Below, piece after piece: positions 52,624 to 63,605 of a stretch of DNA of 64,000 bases (the stretch's first letter is position 1; every line of letters begins with the position of its first letter). The notes below the pieces were generated by a model, which was given only the letters and a program-made list of their open reading frames with translations, had not been told where the DNA came from and made no database searches. The DNA lies in assembly GCA_037127255.1 (NCBI GenBank), contig JBANSL010000004.1, positions 88,184,627 through 88,248,626 on the forward strand, written 5' to 3'. This DNA comes from Persicaria tinctoria. Taxonomy: Eukaryota; Streptophyta; Magnoliopsida; Caryophyllales; Polygonaceae. The translations under genes and the position numbers were made by a program.

Positions 52624-54369
52624 CTATGTTGAGCAAGATTCAATCCAGCTACATCCAGGGATCTTAGTTGATACATCAATCTTCACAGCTTTCCTGAGCC
52701 TCTTTGCATCATCCCACCTCCCATTCGATTCGTACATACTCGCAAGCAGCGACGAGTATCCGGTTCTATCATCGGGCTCCAACTCGAAGCAGCGCTGATA
52801 CGCCAACTCACCAAGCTCGACATTGTTATGCACCTTACAAGCCTTAAGCAAAGCACCCCAGACACCAGTGTTTGGCTCCACTGGCATGCTCTTTATCAGG
52901 CCATATGCTTCGTCTAACCGCCCTGCTCGGCCCACCAGTTCTACCAGGATCGCGTAATGGTCAGCTGTAGGGGCCAACCGGTGGTGCTTCATCGAGTTGA
53001 AGCATTCATACCCTTGCTCAACTAACCCGGCATGGCTGTACGCGGTCAGGATTCCAGTAAAGGTGATCAGGTTGGGGCAGAGTTGCGCCTTCAGCATCTC
53101 TTCGAACAAGTTGATGGCTTCGCCTGCCTTTCCGTTTACTCCAAATCCTTGAATCATGGCGGTATATGCAACCACATCCTTCCTGCCTAGAGTACTGAAC
53201 ATTTCGTATGCTCTTTTGATGTCTCCACACTTGGCATATAGGTCTACGAATGCAGTCACCAGATGATCATCCATTTCAATTCCGTGCTTTCTGATATACG
53301 TCTCAATCCAAGCACCTAAACTCGCGTCTCCCAGCTGGGAAGAAGCGGATAAGACACTGGCCAGAGTCTTTTTGTCTGGTTCAGCATTCAGGTTCGACGA
53401 AAGCATCTCCTTGAACAATCTAATTGCTTCCTTTCCTCGGCTATTTTGAGTATAGCAGGTTATCATGGCATTGAAGGAAAGCTGATCTTTACGGGGCAAG
53501 CTGTTGAAAAGCTTCTCGGCTGATTCAACGTCTCCATGTTTTGAATATCCGGAGATCATGGTGATCCAAGAAACACTGTTTCTTTCGGGCATGCTGTCAA
53601 AGAACCTCTGTGCTACATCTATCTTCCTACAATCAATGTACCCACTTATCATTGCATTCCAGGAAGCCAAATTTTTTACAGGCATCTGTTGGAATAACGA
53701 ATGTGCCTTGTCCGTGTCTCCAGCCTTTGTGTATCCTGAAGCCATTGAGTTCCAAGAAACGGCATCTTTCTCGGGGATCTGATCAAATAGCAGCTCAGCT
53801 GAAGATAGGTCCCCATGTTTTAAGTACCCATCCAACATTGAATTCCATGAAACAACATTTTTCTCATCCATGAGATCAAACACTTTCCGTGCAGTCTCCA
53901 CATCACCTAGTTTTGAATAGAAACCCAACAAAGCGGATTGCACGTAAACACTCTGGCAAAAACCATACTTGTGAACCTGAGCATGGATAGACAGACCAAA
54001 TAGCTTCTGTTGGATACGAGCACATGCCTTCAGAACAGATGAAAGAGGATATGTTGTTGGTGTTGGGCATAAGCTCAATCTATGCATTTGAACATAAACA
54101 GTAAGAGCCTCTTTAAACTGGCCACGTTGAGCAAAGGATTGTATAATGTCAGACCAAGAAAAAGAATCAGGCTGCGACGTATGCTTGAGGATACTTTGCA
54201 CATACTGAACAACTGATGGGGAGAAACGGCGTATGAAAGAAGCCAATTTCCGGACCAAGATGGGCTCAAGATCGAATAACTCATTAACAATAACCAAGGC
54301 ATGGACTTGCTTACCTTGCCTGATAGTTAATTGAGTGCTTAACAAGAAGCTTAAACGGGAAATCAGCAT
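52624..54369 (-). CDS. Pentatricopeptide repeat protein, PLS subfamily, E class
   Basis: Uninterrupted coding region of 581 aa from the ATG at 54369. The frame stays open upstream to 54404 but has no earlier ATG. I count about 13 PPR motifs. The middle is an unusual run of five short S-type repeats (NVVSWNSMLDGYLKHGDLSS, DAVSWNSMASGYTKAGDTDK, NLASWNAMISGYIDCRKIDV, NSVSWITMISGYSKHGDVES), before longer L/P motifs. The C-terminus has the E motif (PNTGVWGALLKACKVHNNVE, DRTGYSSLLASMYESNGRWD) and ends at GCSWIE with no DYW deaminase domain. Such proteins bind organelle RNA, one repeat per base, for editing, splicing or stability; E-class members often need a DYW partner. It resembles Arabidopsis At4g22760, whose neighbours are also present here. 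Organelle target is not resolved. Confidence 0.93.
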   Translation of the reverse strand: MLISRLSFLLSTQLTIRQGKQVHALVIVNELFDLEPILVRKLASFIRRFSPSVVQYVQSILKHTSQPDSFSWSDIIQSFAQRGQFKEALTVYVQMHRLSLCPTPTTYPLSSVLKACARIQQKLFGLSIHAQVHKYGFCQSVYVQSALLGFYSKLGDVETARKVFDLMDEKNVVSWNSMLDGYLKHGDLSSAELLFDQIPEKDAVSWNSMASGYTKAGDTDKAHSLFQQMPVKNLASWNAMISGYIDCRKIDVAQRFFDSMPERNSVSWITMISGYSKHGDVESAEKLFNSLPRKDQLSFNAMITCYTQNSRGKEAIRLFKEMLSSNLNAEPDKKTLASVLSASSQLGDASLGAWIETYIRKHGIEMDDHLVTAFVDLYAKCGDIKRAYEMFSTLGRKDVVAYTAMIQGFGVNGKAGEAINLFEEMLKAQLCPNLITFTGILTAYSHAGLVEQGYECFNSMKHHRLAPTADHYAILVELVGRAGRLDEAYGLIKSMPVEPNTGVWGALLKACKVHNNVELGELAYQRCFELEPDDRTGYSSLLASMYESNGRWDDAKRLRKAVKIDVSTKIPGCSWIESCST

Positions 54370-54398
54370 AAAGACTCTTCTTGACAACTTCCAATCAT
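54362..54398 (-). other. Upstream ORF overlapping the PPR start codon
   Basis: An ATG at 54398 immediately follows a TTTCAG acceptor and opens an 11-codon frame (MIGSCQEESLC) whose TGA overlaps the PPR ATG in the string ATGCTGA. If the leader is spliced here, ribosomes would meet this ATG first and could re-initiate on the overlapping PPR start. Confidence 0.45.
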
Positions 54399-55400
54399 CT
54401 GAAATCGTAACATATAATCAAACGGCTACTTGTCGATGGCATCACAATTTCCAAGGGAACAATGCAACCATCTAGATAGGGCATTTAGACACTTGAAAAA
54501 TAGCAAGATTTCCGATCTGACGGAGAGCAACCAGCATATAATTGAGTCCTGTATACTGCATCACGAATCATGATTACAGAGATCAAAGTAAGCCCTTAAT
54601 GCCTGACTTTCAACAGACTGAAAATTGTAACCTTGATCATGAAACAAGCAAAAAAAAAAAGAATGCAAGTAGAAAGAGAGATATGTCCGGGTTAAAACCG
54701 CGCAAGTATGACATAAGATGGCAATTAGCAGACGAAAGGAGCGCAAAACGAAGGCCTTTATGCCTGATATCAGCCATAAATTTTCCATGATATAACCAAG
54801 CAACACGATCTAAAACCTAAAGTTTTGTGAGCTGTGTCTACACCTATTTGACAGACCTTTGTTAAGGACAAACTGAGAAAACAAGCACAACAACAATGCT
54901 ATAACAGATGAATTTATTCTGTTAGTTCAATATCTTAAACGAGGTCAAAACTCAAGCTTATGTTTGATCAATGTGATGAATCAATGTATAGGCAACCAAC
55001 TTGATCAACCACATTTAAATATCTGTATAGAGGCAAAATTGCTCCACAGGGAAACGACTTACTAGATCAAAACAGCTGGAATTCAAGTACAGGCAAAAGC
55101 CAAAAGGCAAAATCCCCATCAAATAACCAAATTTTCCTTTGAGACAAAACATCAAACACCTTGCCGGCATTAAATGAACGAGCCTTGGTCCTTGGCACAA
55201 AATAAAGGGACAGATAACAAAGTAAAGTAAATCAAAATCAGCAGAAAGAGATGCTGAATACTCCAGTAAACGCATTTACCTGGTAAAGAAGATTCGAATA
55301 ATCGCGTGATTGGAAGCAAATGCCACCTCCGTGAAGAACAAGAAACAAGGGAAGCGAGGAAGAAGGGATACTGAACTGAGGATACGACGCCGTTTTAATG
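54370..55400 (-). promoter_or_regulatory. PPR gene 5' UTR intron and proximal promoter
   Basis: A leader exon appears to run from about 55375 to 55282 on the minus strand, ending TTTACCAG|GTAAAT, with the acceptor GATTTCAG just before 54398. This gives an intron of about 880 nt. Upstream, ACGGCGTCGT (about 55383-55392) resembles ACGCCGTTTT-type elements common in promoters of housekeeping plant genes. The intron holds no ORF I can support. Confidence 0.5.
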
Positions 55401-55469
55401 CCCAGTTTCAACAACCAGAATCCATTTTTTTCGGGCCCATAGGCTGTTGGTTTCCAATTTGATATGAGA

Positions 55470-55682
55470 TCTGGTTGAGCCTCTCCTGGAAACGTAACTT
55501 GAGGAGGAAGAAGAAGCTTTGGAGGGAAAATGTTCGATTGATTTCATTGAATTGAACACAGAGAAGAAGCATTGGGTATTTATACAATGGAAGGCCCAAG
55601 TTGCCAATTAGGCCCAATACTATATAACCCAATACAAAACAATACTTCCCCTATACCCGAACACACTACTCGGATCCTAACA
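55470..55682 (-). repeat. Possible solo LTR (copia-like) upstream of the PPR gene
   Basis: On the minus strand the sequence begins TGTTAGGATCCGAG near 55682, has a TATA-like TTGTATAAATACCC (about 55590-55577), a CT-rich stretch, and continues to about 55470. The layout resembles a short copia LTR oriented toward the PPR gene. The ends, TSD and internal region were not found, so it could instead be a fragment of a promoter or another repeat. Confidence 0.35.
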
Positions 55683-57059
55683 TAGGCCCAAGCCCACTCG
55701 TTTTCTTCCCAGTCTTAAAAGCAATTCGTTTTCTTTTTCTGGGCTTGGCTTCCCATAGGCCCAAGCCCAATCATTGATAGTCACAAATGATTCAATGGAT
55801 GCATGCTACGATGGTTCCAAATCTGCCATTGTTTCTCACGGTTTTGAAAATTGTGAGAAATTAACCTGACTATGGTTTCACAAACTCTGAGAGAGGATAA
55901 GGTGTTAAAATTGCAAAAAAAAAAAAAAAACCCACAGTTTTGGAAGTTGCAGTAGTGGGAGTTTTTTTAACCCATTTTATTAATTTTGTTTAGATAATTT
56001 TTTAGATTTCTGAAACTGTGATCGACGCTGTATATTGTGCGAGATTTTCATATGTTAATAGTAAACCCCATTGGTAAAGACCAATCGCTTGTTCTAAAAA
56101 GATTCTACGTTTGGTTTTCACTACTGATATGAAGATTGAGGATCGATTATTTTATTACTTGATCGATAATTAAAAAATAGGGAGTAAATTCCAATTTTTT
56201 TTCTTGTTACTACAACTATCAACTACCATGTTGTTTTCCTCTAAAAAAACATTAACATAGTTTTGTTACTATTCATATTAAGACAACAACCAAATTTTTT
56301 TTTTTTAAAGTTATCTTTTTTGTTGCTCTAAAAAAATTGTGAAATCGCTCATCCTGTACGCCCCTCACTCCGGCCCGACGAAAAGTTATCTTTTTTTTAG
56401 TTGGGTATGTTATGGATTTTGTGGAAGAAAGATACAAACCTTTCCTCATTTTATGGAAAAGGTAAATGTACATTGTGCTAACCTATATATATGTAGACCA
56501 ATTAGCATCAAATAAGGACTAATCTTTTTGTAGTGGATGATGATCACTAGTTATAGATAGAACTTAATCTAAGTTTTTACTTTTTACCCTTGCGCCCTAT
56601 ATATAGCTAGTACGAATAGAGGTTAATTTGAACCAAATATGTCCACTTTCTCTATTATAAACTAATTTTCGTTTGGTCGTAATTCAAATTCACACAGGGT
56701 ACAAAATTCGTTGTCATTTTATAATTACTTTTTTTTTATAAGTCTGATGGACTAATAACTGAAGATTGTAAACATAGTATAATAAATTAAATATACCGAA
56801 TTTTGTGACTTTTGTCTCGTTATATAACCGATATTCCTTTTTCCCGTTCGCTAAAACACAGTATTTTACAAATTTAAAGGAAATTAACTAACAATTTACG
56901 TTTTTATCTCAACATTTTTATAAATCATTACAATGACATTTTTGTAAAATATAGATCAAAATATCTACAATAACATATTTGATCGAACAAAATTAACACT
57001 TTAATTCAAACGACATATTATGTTAAACTAATGAAGGACATACCGAACATTACATCAAT
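55683..57059. other. AT-rich intergenic sequence
   Basis: No gene. The word GGCCCAAGCCCA recurs at about 55684 and 55759, giving a short imperfect duplication. Poly(A)/(T) runs are frequent. Confidence 0.4.
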
Positions 57060-57251
57060 CTCTACTATTGATGCTCACCTGTCCCCAAAGGTACATACCC
57101 CTGAATTTCCCTCCCCATCCCCAAAATTAAAGAAGAAAAAAAGAAAAAAAATTAAAATTTAAAAATAAAAAGAAAAATGATAAAAAAAAAAATTAAAAAA
57201 AAAAAGGAAAGTTTGTGAGAAGGCATAGGGAGACAAGTTTTTTTTTTTTTT

Positions 57252-57414
57252 GGTGAGGTGGGTAAGGAGTGCGGTAGGTTAATGGGCTCCGGATTCGATT
57301 CCTGTCTTCGGCATTTCTTTGGGTGAAAAAATCAAGATTTGCCTATGCATGACTCTTGTTGATTGACTGCGTTACATGTCCGAAGTTTACTAGTAGGTTA
57401 CTGGTTATAAAAAA
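57252..57414 (+). mobile_element. tRNA-derived SINE (Au-like)
   Basis: Head GGTGAGGTGGGTAAGGAG with a box B GGATTCGATTCC at 57291-57302; the tail GACTCTTGTTGATTGACTGC to GGTTACTGGTTATA plus A7 parallels the fragment at 20464-20591. A partial match CTACTATTGAT (about 57062) and CCACTATTGAT (57417) might be the TSD, in which case extra sequence lies 5' of the head. Au-like classification is from recollected structure. Confidence 0.6.
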
Positions 57415-57850
57415 ATCCACTATTGATAACAAGCTTTATAGAAACCGAAATTGATGAGGTTGGTTGACTTGGAAAGAGATTGACCCACACTATCTTAGAT
57501 GGAGAATATATTCCTGAGATGATATTGAGAGGTGTGGATGATTAACTATCAGTTCTATAGTTGGAAATATGCATGCCAGTCAGCCTTTTTTATCCTCTGT
57601 AATGGTCAATTTCATGATGACCAAAATCTACTCAAAGCTGAACCACTAGCTAGGGGTAATTTTACTTAAAAGTTACTAGTAAAAGGGTAAATTTATTTTA
57701 TTTATTTTTTTTAAAAAAGAACATGCAATATAGGTCCAGTTAAAGTCAAAAGTAAAGTCACAAACCCATAAATTCCAAGAATCAAATCATTTGCAATTAT
57801 TTAATTTTATGAGTTGCAAACTATCAATCGTCGCTTTCCACGGCATTACA
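57415..57850. other. AT-rich intergenic sequence
   Basis: Nothing recognised. Confidence 0.4.
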
Positions 57851-57851
57851 T

Positions 57852-58145
57852 TGGGTGTGTATGGCACAAAAATAAACAGGTTAAAAATATAATTTATTAA
57901 CTGTTAAAAAAATAAACCGGTTTAAATGGTGTATGGGAACAACAAATAAACTATAATCAGTTAAAAAAAGGGGTTTAAAAATAAGCTGCAAATTGAAGCT
58001 TATTTTGGGGTTTATATTCCATAATTACTATTTTACCCCTTCTCTTTTATCTTATTTGGTTTGAAAGTACCATAATACCCCTAATAAAAACCAAATAAAC
58101 TCCACTTTTTACAAATAAACTGTTTTTCGCCCCATACGGAGATAT
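57852..58145. repeat. Dispersed MITE-like repeat, copy 2
   Basis: Nearly identical to 27689-27815 over its right half (ACTATTTTACCCCTTCTC, TTGGTTTGAAAGTACC, ATACCCCTAATAAAAACC) and related over the left half, 30 kb away. No coding capacity. Confidence 0.65.
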
Positions 58146-58384
58146 TATCACACTTTGGGGGTTTGAATGCCTCTAAATTAAACTTCATCAATTACTTTGG
58201 ATTTTCAATGCAGTAAAAAAATGATTTGAAATAGTGTAACAAATAATTTACCACCCGTTCGTTCTATTGCTTCATTGAAGGAGTTATCAGTAAGATCGAT
58301 TTGTGGTATTATTACTAACTTTCTTACCCAATTCAAGGTTAATTTGGGTAAATATCTAGAGAGCCGATGAAGTTTAATTAGGGT

Positions 58385-59254
58385 TTGTTTTTACGCAAAA
58401 TCGTAAAAAATCACCCTTTAAATAGGGTGTTTTGCGAGAAACCACCCCTTAAAATTAAAATTATAGAAAAACATCCGTTAAAATCATTTTCTTTGTAAAG
58501 TTACACTCATCTCACAATTTTTGTCAATTGAATGTTAGAGTGTGTGAAAAGTCAATTATACCCCTTGATTTTATTATTATTTTACTCCATTCAATTGATA
58601 TTAGTTGATATTTAACTTTTGACATGTTTTTCAAAAGTAAAAAACTCGTACAAAATATTTTTTTTTAAAAAATAATTTCGTACTTACAAAAGAACTCCAT
58701 AAAAATTGATATGTAATTTATGTTTTATACGGTTAAAAAAATGCGCATTACTAAAGGGCTATTTGAAGAAAATAAAAAATAAAAAAATTAATGTTTTATA
58801 TAGTTTTTATTATTGTAAAAATGTGTATGGAATATTGAACATATTTTAGAATAATAAAAACTATATGAAATATTATTTTTTTAAAATTTTTTTTCTTCAA
58901 GTAGCCCTTTAATAATGTACACTTTTAAAAATATATAAAGCATCAATTATACCTACTTTTTATAGAGTGTTTTTACTAATAAGTATGAAATTATATATTA
59001 AAAAATATATTTTATAGAGTTTTTTATTTTTGAAAAATATGTTAAAAATGTCAAAATTAATTAATATCGATTGGATAAAATAAATTAATAATAAAATTAA
59101 AACAAGGGATATAATTGACTTTTCATGCACTTTAAAATTCAATTAACGGAAATTCTGTGATGGGTGTGACTTTACAAAGAAAATGGTTTTGACGGGTGAT
59201 TTTTTATAATTTTAGTTTTAAGGGGTGGTTTTATGTAATTTTGCCTTGTTTTTA
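58385..59254. mobile_element. Mutator-like fold-back element with 9-bp TSD
   Basis: A perfect 9-bp repeat TTGTTTTTA (58385-58393, 59246-59254) brackets 852 bp that form one large inverted repeat. The left arm contains AAACCACCCCTTAAAATTAA, CATTTTCTTTGTAAAGTTAC and GAAAAGTCAATTATACCCCT. The right arm contains the complements in reverse order. Arms are roughly 300-400 bp and diverged by perhaps a fifth. No ORF. Confidence 0.7.
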
Positions 59255-59452
59255 ACCTTATTTTTCACAAGATATCACTTTTCTATACTGTATATCCAAA
59301 GGCATGCAATCACTCCTCTGAGGCAAATCTTTCTCCTTTTTTTGTGGGCTGTACTTTATGATAAAGTAGTTTTTTTTAAAAGATAGCAATGTGTCACATT
59401 TTACCCTCAACAGTTGATGTTATCATGATTTCTAGTGAGTAGGCCGGATGCC

Positions 59453-59708
59453 ATATATATATATATATATATATTTTTTTTTTTGATAAAGAAATAATTC
59501 GAGGGTCAGACAGACCTGACCACTCGAAAGGTCGATAAAATCGGTAGACGGCGTACCGTCAGAACATACAAGGAAAATAAAACGGGTGCAATACAAAGGT
59601 GAAGAGCAAACAAACCCAGATGAAAACAAACGAACCTAACCCTAAAAACAATACCATTGATGGTTACCAAAAAAAAGGAAAAAAGAGACCAAGCAAGGTT
59701 GATAATTG
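59453..59708 (-). mobile_element. 3' end of the poly(A) retroelement family
   Basis: An (AT)n tract and a poly(T) run (59473-59484) precede AAATCGGTAGACGGCGTACC, then GTCAGAACATACAAGG, which matches the inverted 3' motif of the element ending at 23070. It is probably a short 5'-truncated copy; the 5' boundary is not certain. Confidence 0.5.
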
Positions 59709-60940
59709 AGTGAATAGGTCGATAATAACCTATTGGGAAATGATCGGTAAGAGCAATCGAAAATGGGTGTGGGCGTAAAATCCCAACTTGTGAAGAGTTG
59801 GAATGATATAGATTACAGTCAGCTCGAGTCTGTTTTGATTACTTAAATGTTCATATATATCCCAACTTGTGAAGAGTGAAAATGTTACGAATTACAGATG
59901 GTTGAGGTCTGGCTTCGAATACAGATGGTTTAGATCTAACTTTTCAAATATAAGATTTTTGTTTAATTATTTTTGAATTTGGAATTTTCAACAATTTACC
60001 CATCTCAAACTTTTTGAGATTTTTCTTTTTTCTATCAATAAAAATCCATTATTTTTTTTCATTTTTATCATCTAATTTGTATCAGCTACCCTATCCATCA
60101 ACTAGGAATATCAAACATAACAATTGAATTTTACGTGTATTTAAAACATCTTATCCAGCACCACCTCGGCTCGTTCAAGTATTCTCTCTCTATCTAGAGC
60201 ATGTCCAACACCTTTTAAAACATATTATCCACATCCGAGGCCAATTCACAAACCGATTTATTCGAATCGACAAATAAATCAAGGCGAATTCGAAACCCAT
60301 AAATTCGAAAACCTACACGCGATGAATAATTGAAACCTCAAACTATCCAAACCTCAATGATGGGTGATGGGTCTCATGGAAGCCCTATCAAAATAGAAGA
60401 TGATCAATCAACAAAGATGGATAAATGAAATTATTAGGCATGAGATTCCAAAGTAACATGCTTAATTAATTTGCTTTTCAAACCGGGTTTTTGATATGTA
60501 TGTTGAATCAAAGGCAAAGGACACATCACACATTTGTGTTTAGACACCAAACAAGGCATGCTTCACTAGCCCACTTTCATCTTGGCATGTCCTGGAATCT
60601 GTATCAAGGAATATTCACTGTCACGTGCTACTGGAACAGCGTCACGTGCTCGCCAATACGCCAAACTACAACACTTAGCTTTAGCTTAGCTTGATCCGGA
60701 GCTTATGCCAAAACCCTTTAGGATTAATATTAGATTATTGTGTACAATACTCAATTAATTAATAGTTGGCTCTTCACTAATTGCAAAAAATCGTACCCTT
60801 TCGATTTTATTAGTTTTAAATTTTTAATATATACCATATCAATTATCAAGTGTTGTATATCCACTAATACAACTTCTACATATGCATAATTGCCCATTAA
60901 AAACGAATATCCATGTTTAGTCTTTTGAAACTATGTGCTT
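59709..60940. other. Intergenic sequence
   Basis: A direct repeat CCCAACTTGTGAAGAGT occurs at about 59789 and 59860 within a locally duplicated segment. No gene was recognised; the frame at 60491-60694 is unsupported. Confidence 0.4.
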
Positions 60941-60942
60941 AT

Positions 60943-61154
60943 TACTCTATCAGGCTCAAAATATAAATCGTTTGATTTGAAAATACACTTAAGAATTTAA
61001 TTTTTTTATAAAATATTATTTTTAATTTTTTTTTTTATAAATTAATATTTATTGGTATATTAGTATCAAATTATATTAAAAAGTTGATAAGCTTCTTAAA
61101 AGACGTGTTGAAAAATCAAATGATTTATATTTTGAGACGATAATAAGAGAGCTA
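60943..61154. mobile_element. Stowaway-like MITE
   Basis: The ends pair as CTCAAAATATAAATCGTTTGATTT (left) against the inverted AAATCAAATGATTTATATTTTGAG (right). A flanking TA is present on the left at 60943-60944 and probably on the right near 61153. About 208 bp. Confidence 0.5.
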
Positions 61155-61215
61155 ATTAATATTGGCTTCCTAAATACATCGGAAAATATTATTGGGAATT
61201 CAAACCTAAGTGAAC

Positions 61216-61790
61216 ATCTTCTTTTTTTATACAAGGAAATGATTTGGGTTGAGTCAGATCTTGTTGATCCACCACCTAATAGCGTTCTTATAGACGAGGG
61301 CCAAGAACTCTGGATGCGCAGTCAAATTAAAGGCCCTAGATCCATCATGTGCCTGAGTAGGGCCACCTTGTCCACTTCACGAAAACAAATGTTTACATGA
61401 TTTTTCCTCAAAACATCGCAATAGGTGTTGGGCATGAGTGACGATCATCTCAATCTCCCAGAGACAATGCCATATCCCATAAATTGAATTAATAACCGTG
61501 AGACTATCGCCTTCAAGCACAAACCGTTGCTAGTCCAAGTCTTTGGCCACAACTAGACCAGAGTGAAGTGTCAGGGGTTCGGCCATCAAAGCTGAAACAG
61601 AATCGCAATTGAAGGTACCAGAAGACACGACTTGACCAAGGTGATCTCGGATAACGAAGCATGTCGTCACCTCATCAAATGGTAGTCTGGAGCCATTGAA
61701 GTTGACATTGAAAACGCCAACTGCTGATTTGATCTATCTAAGATTTTTCCGACGTCTTGGTGGCGTGTCCGGCATCGATCACTTCCTTTT
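61216..61790 (-). mobile_element. 5'-truncated LINE, RNase H remnant
   Basis: The minus strand reads VGVFNVNFNGSRLPFDEVTT, CFVIRDHLGQVVSSGTF, ALMAEPLTLHSGL, then RFVLEGDSLTVINSIYGIWH, an RNase H domain with stop codons and an Asn in place of the first catalytic Asp (FNGS instead of FDGS). A short poly(T) at 61219-61226 marks the 3' end. No certain TSD. Confidence 0.7.
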
Positions 61791-62294
61791 GATTTGAGAT
61801 CCATCTTTTAGTGTAAAACGCAAGTTATTATGTAGGGAATTTTCATTTTTATACTGTCCCATCACGAGCAATCCATCTTATAACATAACAAATGAAGTTA
61901 TATTATAGTATTTGAATGCATACAAATTGAGTCGATCACGTCACATAAGTAGTTCACTGAACAATTTGTCAATGAACAAACAACAAAAGGGACGATCTAA
62001 ATTAAACCTAACACTTAAAAAATTAATGTTCCGTTGCTAATAATAAATTAACTTCAGTAAGGCCGCAATAGCATCGATGTAGAAGTTGTTAATTAAGCTT
62101 AAAATCAAAAGCAAATGGATTAGCAGTGATCACCCGTGGGGAGCTCCCTCTACCTACCTTTTCATACTCGATCGTACCACTCTACTCATTACCCGTGAAA
62201 TATATAACTCTTAACAATTAACTACTCTATTTAATTAAAGAAAACAAACACTTAACAATTTCAATCATTTTAATTTTTTCCCTTCATTTAGTTA
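61791..62294. other. AT-rich intergenic sequence
   Basis: Nothing recognised. Confidence 0.4.
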
Positions 62295-62694
62295 CAAATA
62301 AGTAGGGCTGTTATATGAACTGAACAGCTCGAGCTCGGCTCGGGATCGGCTCAAAAAAGCTCGATTCGAGCTCGTTCATTTACCTAAACAAGCCGAGCAT
62401 GAACATGATTTTAAGCTCGGTACGTTGAAAGCTCAGCTCGTTCGATTTAGGCTCGAATAGCTCGAATAATATAGAATTTCTAAAATTTTCTTTAAGTTAA
62501 TATGTTATGATCAAGTAAAACTATTTAAAGCTCGGCTCGAGCTCGTTCATTTACTAAAACAAGCCGAGCTTGAACAAAAAAGAAAGCTCGTTTAAAAATT
62601 GGGCTCGGCTCGGCTCGAGCTCGTTTAACAAATGAACAAGCTTGAACATGTCAAGCTCGGCTCGTTCGCCTCGAATAACAGCCCTACAAATAAG
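62295..62694. mobile_element. hAT MITE of the GCTCGGCTCG family
   Basis: The perfect 8-bp TSD CAAATAAG (62295-62302, 62687-62694) flanks terminal inverted repeats TAGGGCTGTTA (62303 onward; inverted at the right end, TAACAGCCCTA). The interior is crowded with GCTCGGCTCGAGCTCG words on both strands. It is 384 bp, noncoding, and well preserved, so probably recent. Confidence 0.8.
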
Positions 62695-63605
62695 TATAGG
62701 AATAGGCTTGAAAATGGAGAAAGGATATTCATTTCATCTACTCCACTTGTATCATTTTTTTTGTAGGTAATTACAGATATGTAGACAAAAGGGATAATAA
62801 GGCAGGTATGTATCAAGATTTTTCACTCAATATTTGCTCAAATTAATAAATCGGTCTATTAATCCACATCAATAATAATTCAATAACCTAATTAAGCTTA
62901 TAATTGAATTATTATTAGTTTTTTTTAATCATGAACAACAACAAGTTAAAATTTTATTATGTGTTGTTGAGCTTCGATTTAAAATGCTAGATGTGTTTCT
63001 AAGTTAAATGCCTTATCTGATTTTTGAAAGAAAAAAAATCTTATTAGATATATATATCCAAGTTCAAGCGGGATAGATGAAGATTTTTATCGGCAGATGG
63101 ACAATTGAAATGACAATTTTCACATATAACCTGCGCTATTTCAACTAGCCATTGTACGTTAAATGGAATTACACGTATTCATGATTGATCAGTCTTGGTC
63201 CTACTCGACCGAAAACCTGTAGATTCAACACCTCCCTCCAGTAGTTCAACTTTGCGAGCCACTAACAAGATATCTTGGAACGAGCGTGAATAAATTAATA
63301 ATACTTCTTTATCTTTTGAGTTGTTCTGCCGGATCGGTTGCTCAAGATTTACAAAAAATATACACCAATGGACCTCTTCGGTCTTAAAATGGATCGGGCA
63401 ACACATCATATAAGAGTGGACATAAAAGGACCAAGGGTTGACCCTTGACGAACCAATAAAATTACTCTGAATCTCCACTGGCGGTGTTATCACTTGTCAA
63501 TTGTCATATTTGTTCTATCGTACATATCTTTGACAATTCTGATGTATATCATCGACAATCAACTCCATAACAACTCTCTCAAACTCTTATTCTAAGCCTT
63601 TTCAA
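62695..63605. other. Intergenic sequence
   Basis: A minus-strand frame of 104 codons (63179-63493) matches no family I know and lacks supporting features. The region 63180-63480 is less AT-rich and could be a decayed repeat or gene fragment. Confidence 0.35.

Noticed and set aside
54370..54387. PPR start extended to 54387 (MSRRVF...)
   Set aside because: The codon there is TTG; the first ATG in frame is at 54369.
63179..63493. 104-codon minus-strand ORF as a gene
   Set aside because: No similarity I recognise, no promoter or splice context; retained only as an intergenic note.
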